A DNA stretch of 64,000 bases from Rhizobium sp. NZLR1 (GTDB lineage Bacteria; Pseudomonadota; Alphaproteobacteria; Rhizobiales; Rhizobiaceae). The stretch spans positions 2,609,501 to 2,673,500 of the forward strand of contig NZ_CP071632.1 in the NCBI RefSeq assembly GCF_017357385.1. Reading direction: 5' to 3'. This document shows, piece by piece, positions 62,633-64,000 of the stretch (the stretch's first letter is position 1; each line of letters begins with the position of its first letter). Below the pieces are notes generated by a model. It worked only from the letters and a program-made list of their open reading frames with translations. It was not told where the DNA came from and made no database searches. A program made the position numbers and the translations under genes.

Positions 62633-63690
62633 CGCTCAAATCTCTGAAGGGCTTCGCAAAGTCGTCGGTCCGCCGCCGGATCCGGCGTCAACCCGAAACG
62701 CAGCTGATCCGGCGCATAGTCGAACTTGCGGACGAGAATATGATGGCGGCAGAGATGGGTGTAAATGTCGCTCGCCCTGCCGTCGGCGACAAGAGTGAAC
62801 AGCGCCGTTCCTCCCGATATCCGCAATCCGGCCGCAGTCAGCACCGCATGCAGGCCGGCGCAGCGTTCATCGATGCGGGCGCGGATTGCAGACACGTCCG
62901 AACGCAACAGCGAACCTGCAATCGAAAGAGCCGGGCCCGAGACTGCCCAAGGGCCGAGCCAGTTCTCGAAACGCTCGAGAATATCTTGGCGCGCAATCGC
63001 AAAACCGAGCCGGAGACCGGCAAGCCCGAAGAACTTACCGAAGGAGCGGAAGATGATCAGGTTGGAAAGTGATTGCGCTTGGGCTGCTAGGCTCAGCGCC
63101 GGATCGGTATCACCGAAGGCCTCATCGACGACGAGAAGCCCGTCTGCCGCCTTCATCCTGTCGTGCAGGGCAATCAGCGTTTCGGCCGGCCAGACCCTGC
63201 CGTCCGGATTGTTCGGATTGACGACGACGGCCAGCCGATGCTCGGCCCCGATCGCCGCGACATCGCGGACCGCACCGACGGCACAACCGGCCGAAGCAAA
63301 GGCGCGCACATATTCGCCATAGGTCGGCGACACCACTGCGACTTTGTCGTCCGTCACTGCGACTTTGTCGTCCGTCACGGCAACTCTGTCTGTCAAAGAG
63401 ACTTGCCTGTCCTGCCGGAGCAGGCGCGGCAGAAGCTGGATCACCGATTGCGTTCCGGGCACCGGCAGCGGCAGGATCGCCCCGCTGCCGTAATGCTCGC
63501 ACGCGGCATGCCTTGCCTCATCGGCGAGATGGCCGTCCGGCAGGCGGTGCCATGCCCTTGCCGGAACGTCAGGCAGGGCGACGGGGCACGGATTGATGCC
63601 TGTGGAAAGGTCGAGCCAGTCTTCCGGCCTGCCGCCGAAGGCGGCGGCAGCAGCGGTGATGCCGCCGCCGTGGGCGATGGGCGCGCTCAT
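62629..63690 (-). CDS. cobC: Threonine-phosphate decarboxylase-like CobC
   Basis: 353 residues, a class I/II PLP aminotransferase fold. 'LDLSTGINPCPVALPDVPARAWHRLPD', 'PNNPDGRVWP', 'LVVDEAFGD' and 'RSFGKFFGLAGLRLGFAIAR' with the PLP Lys are seen. It supplies the aminopropanol moiety of cobalamin. It has a 7-residue tandem repeat (AVTDDKV twice, near residue 110) encoded by an exact 21-bp duplication. Overlaps both cobD and cobB by 4 bp. Confidence 0.92.
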   Translation of the reverse strand: MSAPIAHGGGITAAAAAFGGRPEDWLDLSTGINPCPVALPDVPARAWHRLPDGHLADEARHAACEHYGSGAILPLPVPGTQSVIQLLPRLLRQDRQVSLTDRVAVTDDKVAVTDDKVAVVSPTYGEYVRAFASAGCAVGAVRDVAAIGAEHRLAVVVNPNNPDGRVWPAETLIALHDRMKAADGLLVVDEAFGDTDPALSLAAQAQSLSNLIIFRSFGKFFGLAGLRLGFAIARQDILERFENWLGPWAVSGPALSIAGSLLRSDVSAIRARIDERCAGLHAVLTAAGLRISGGTALFTLVADGRASDIYTHLCRHHILVRKFDYAPDQLRFGLTPDPAADRRLCEALQRFER

Positions 63691-64000
63691 GCGGCAGCTC
63701 TCGCAAGATCGATCAGGTGCATATAGGACCCCGCCACCTGGCCGCGCCGCAACCCGACAGCACCGAGATCGGTTCCGAGCGCATCTTGCGCTGCAAACAG
63801 CCGCTTCCCCTCGCCCTCGGACACAACAGTGGAATAGTGGAATTCATGCGCGGTCATCGTCCGCGCGAAGAAGGCGCCGTCGAGCGGTGTCACACGGCGG
63901 TAGCCGAGATGGCGTCGGCGTTCGGCATAGCTGGTGACGACGGGCAGCAGGCCGAGCATTTCGTGGCGCTTTCCGCCCGCATCGATCAACCCATCGCCGA
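63687..64000 (-). CDS. cobB: Cobyrinate a,c-diamide synthase CobB (5' partial)
   Basis: The visible 104 codons are the C-terminal end of the glutamine amidotransferase domain. 'AERRRHLGYRRV' and 'AHEFHYSTVV' with the conserved His and 'DLGAVGLRRGQVAGSYMHLID' are characteristic of CobB/CbiA. The frame stays open to the window edge, so the N-terminal ATP-binding domain is outside. It amidates cobyrinate side chains a and c. It overlaps cobC by 4 bp, which continues the cobB-cobC-cobD order. Confidence 0.9.
   Translation of the reverse strand, partial: GDGLIDAGGKRHEMLGLLPVVTSYAERRRHLGYRRVTPLDGAFFARTMTAHEFHYSTVVSEGEGKRLFAAQDALGTDLGAVGLRRGQVAGSYMHLIDLARAAA

Overview
This 64 kb window has the look of a chromosomal segment from a fast-growing rhizobium of the Rhizobium leguminosarum / R. 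etli group. The evidence is high GC coding sequence, a RopA-type porin, a complete acpXL-fabZXL-fabF2XL-fabF1XL-adh2XL-lpxXL cluster for the very-long-chain fatty acid of lipid A, an FnrN regulator preceded by two anaeroboxes, GTG/TTG starts, and short palindromic intergenic elements of the RIME type. The assignment comes from gene content and recognised families, not from a database search. No rRNA, tRNA, CRISPR array, insertion sequence or prophage was recognised.

Layout. 0-7 kb: the end of a DipZ-like thioredoxin protein, a secreted alpha/beta hydrolase, a large OmpA-family protein with a long Pro/Ala/Lys/Glu-rich spacer, and a polar amino-acid ABC importer (binding protein, hairpin terminator, two permeases, no ATPase). 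7-17 kb: usg, a DUF2270 membrane protein, a TPR-methyltransferase, and two convergent ArsR/SRPBCC modules (GST-ArsR-SRPBCC facing ArsR-SRPBCC-membrane protein-two DUF1801 proteins). These are followed by SsuD, an MGMT-like protein, a 3-hydroxyisobutyrate-dehydrogenase-like protein, an AlkD-like repair protein and a LysR regulator. 18-24 kb: porin, Lrp/AsnC regulator, uracil-DNA glycosylase-like protein, secreted nuclease, histidine kinase, diacylglycerol kinase. 24-32 kb: cobT and cobS (divergent), a DUF1289 protein, a membrane-anchored retropepsin-like protease, a LysR regulator, an atypical SDR and an ABC-2 exporter.

32-46 kb is one catabolic locus on the minus strand. It holds a sugar-binding protein, two permeases, an ATPase, a GH2 beta-mannosidase-like enzyme, a sugar isomerase/epimerase, a Gfo/Idh/MocA dehydrogenase, an aldo-keto reductase and a GH43 beta-xylosidase-like enzyme. 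It is faced by a divergent LacI regulator with a candidate operator, and several strong palindromes sit between its genes. Together they look like import and intracellular breakdown of plant-derived oligosaccharides.

46-54 kb: a C39-like protein next to a D-Ala-D-Ala ligase, a methyltransferase, two GNAT enzymes, gnd, an AraC-SRPBCC-VOC trio and a PAS protein. 54-60 kb: the XL lipid A cluster. 60-64 kb: fnrN, an L,D-transpeptidase, a zinc-ribbon protein and the cobD-cobC-cobB operon, which runs off the window.

The most interesting readings are as follows. FabF2XL has lost its catalytic Cys and first His, so it looks like a chain-length-factor partner of FabF1XL. Adh2XL lacks the catalytic zinc ligands and could be the enoyl reductase of the same pathway. 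Intergenic repeats sit on gene ends and supply stop codons. A perfect terminator with no visible gene marks a possible small RNA.
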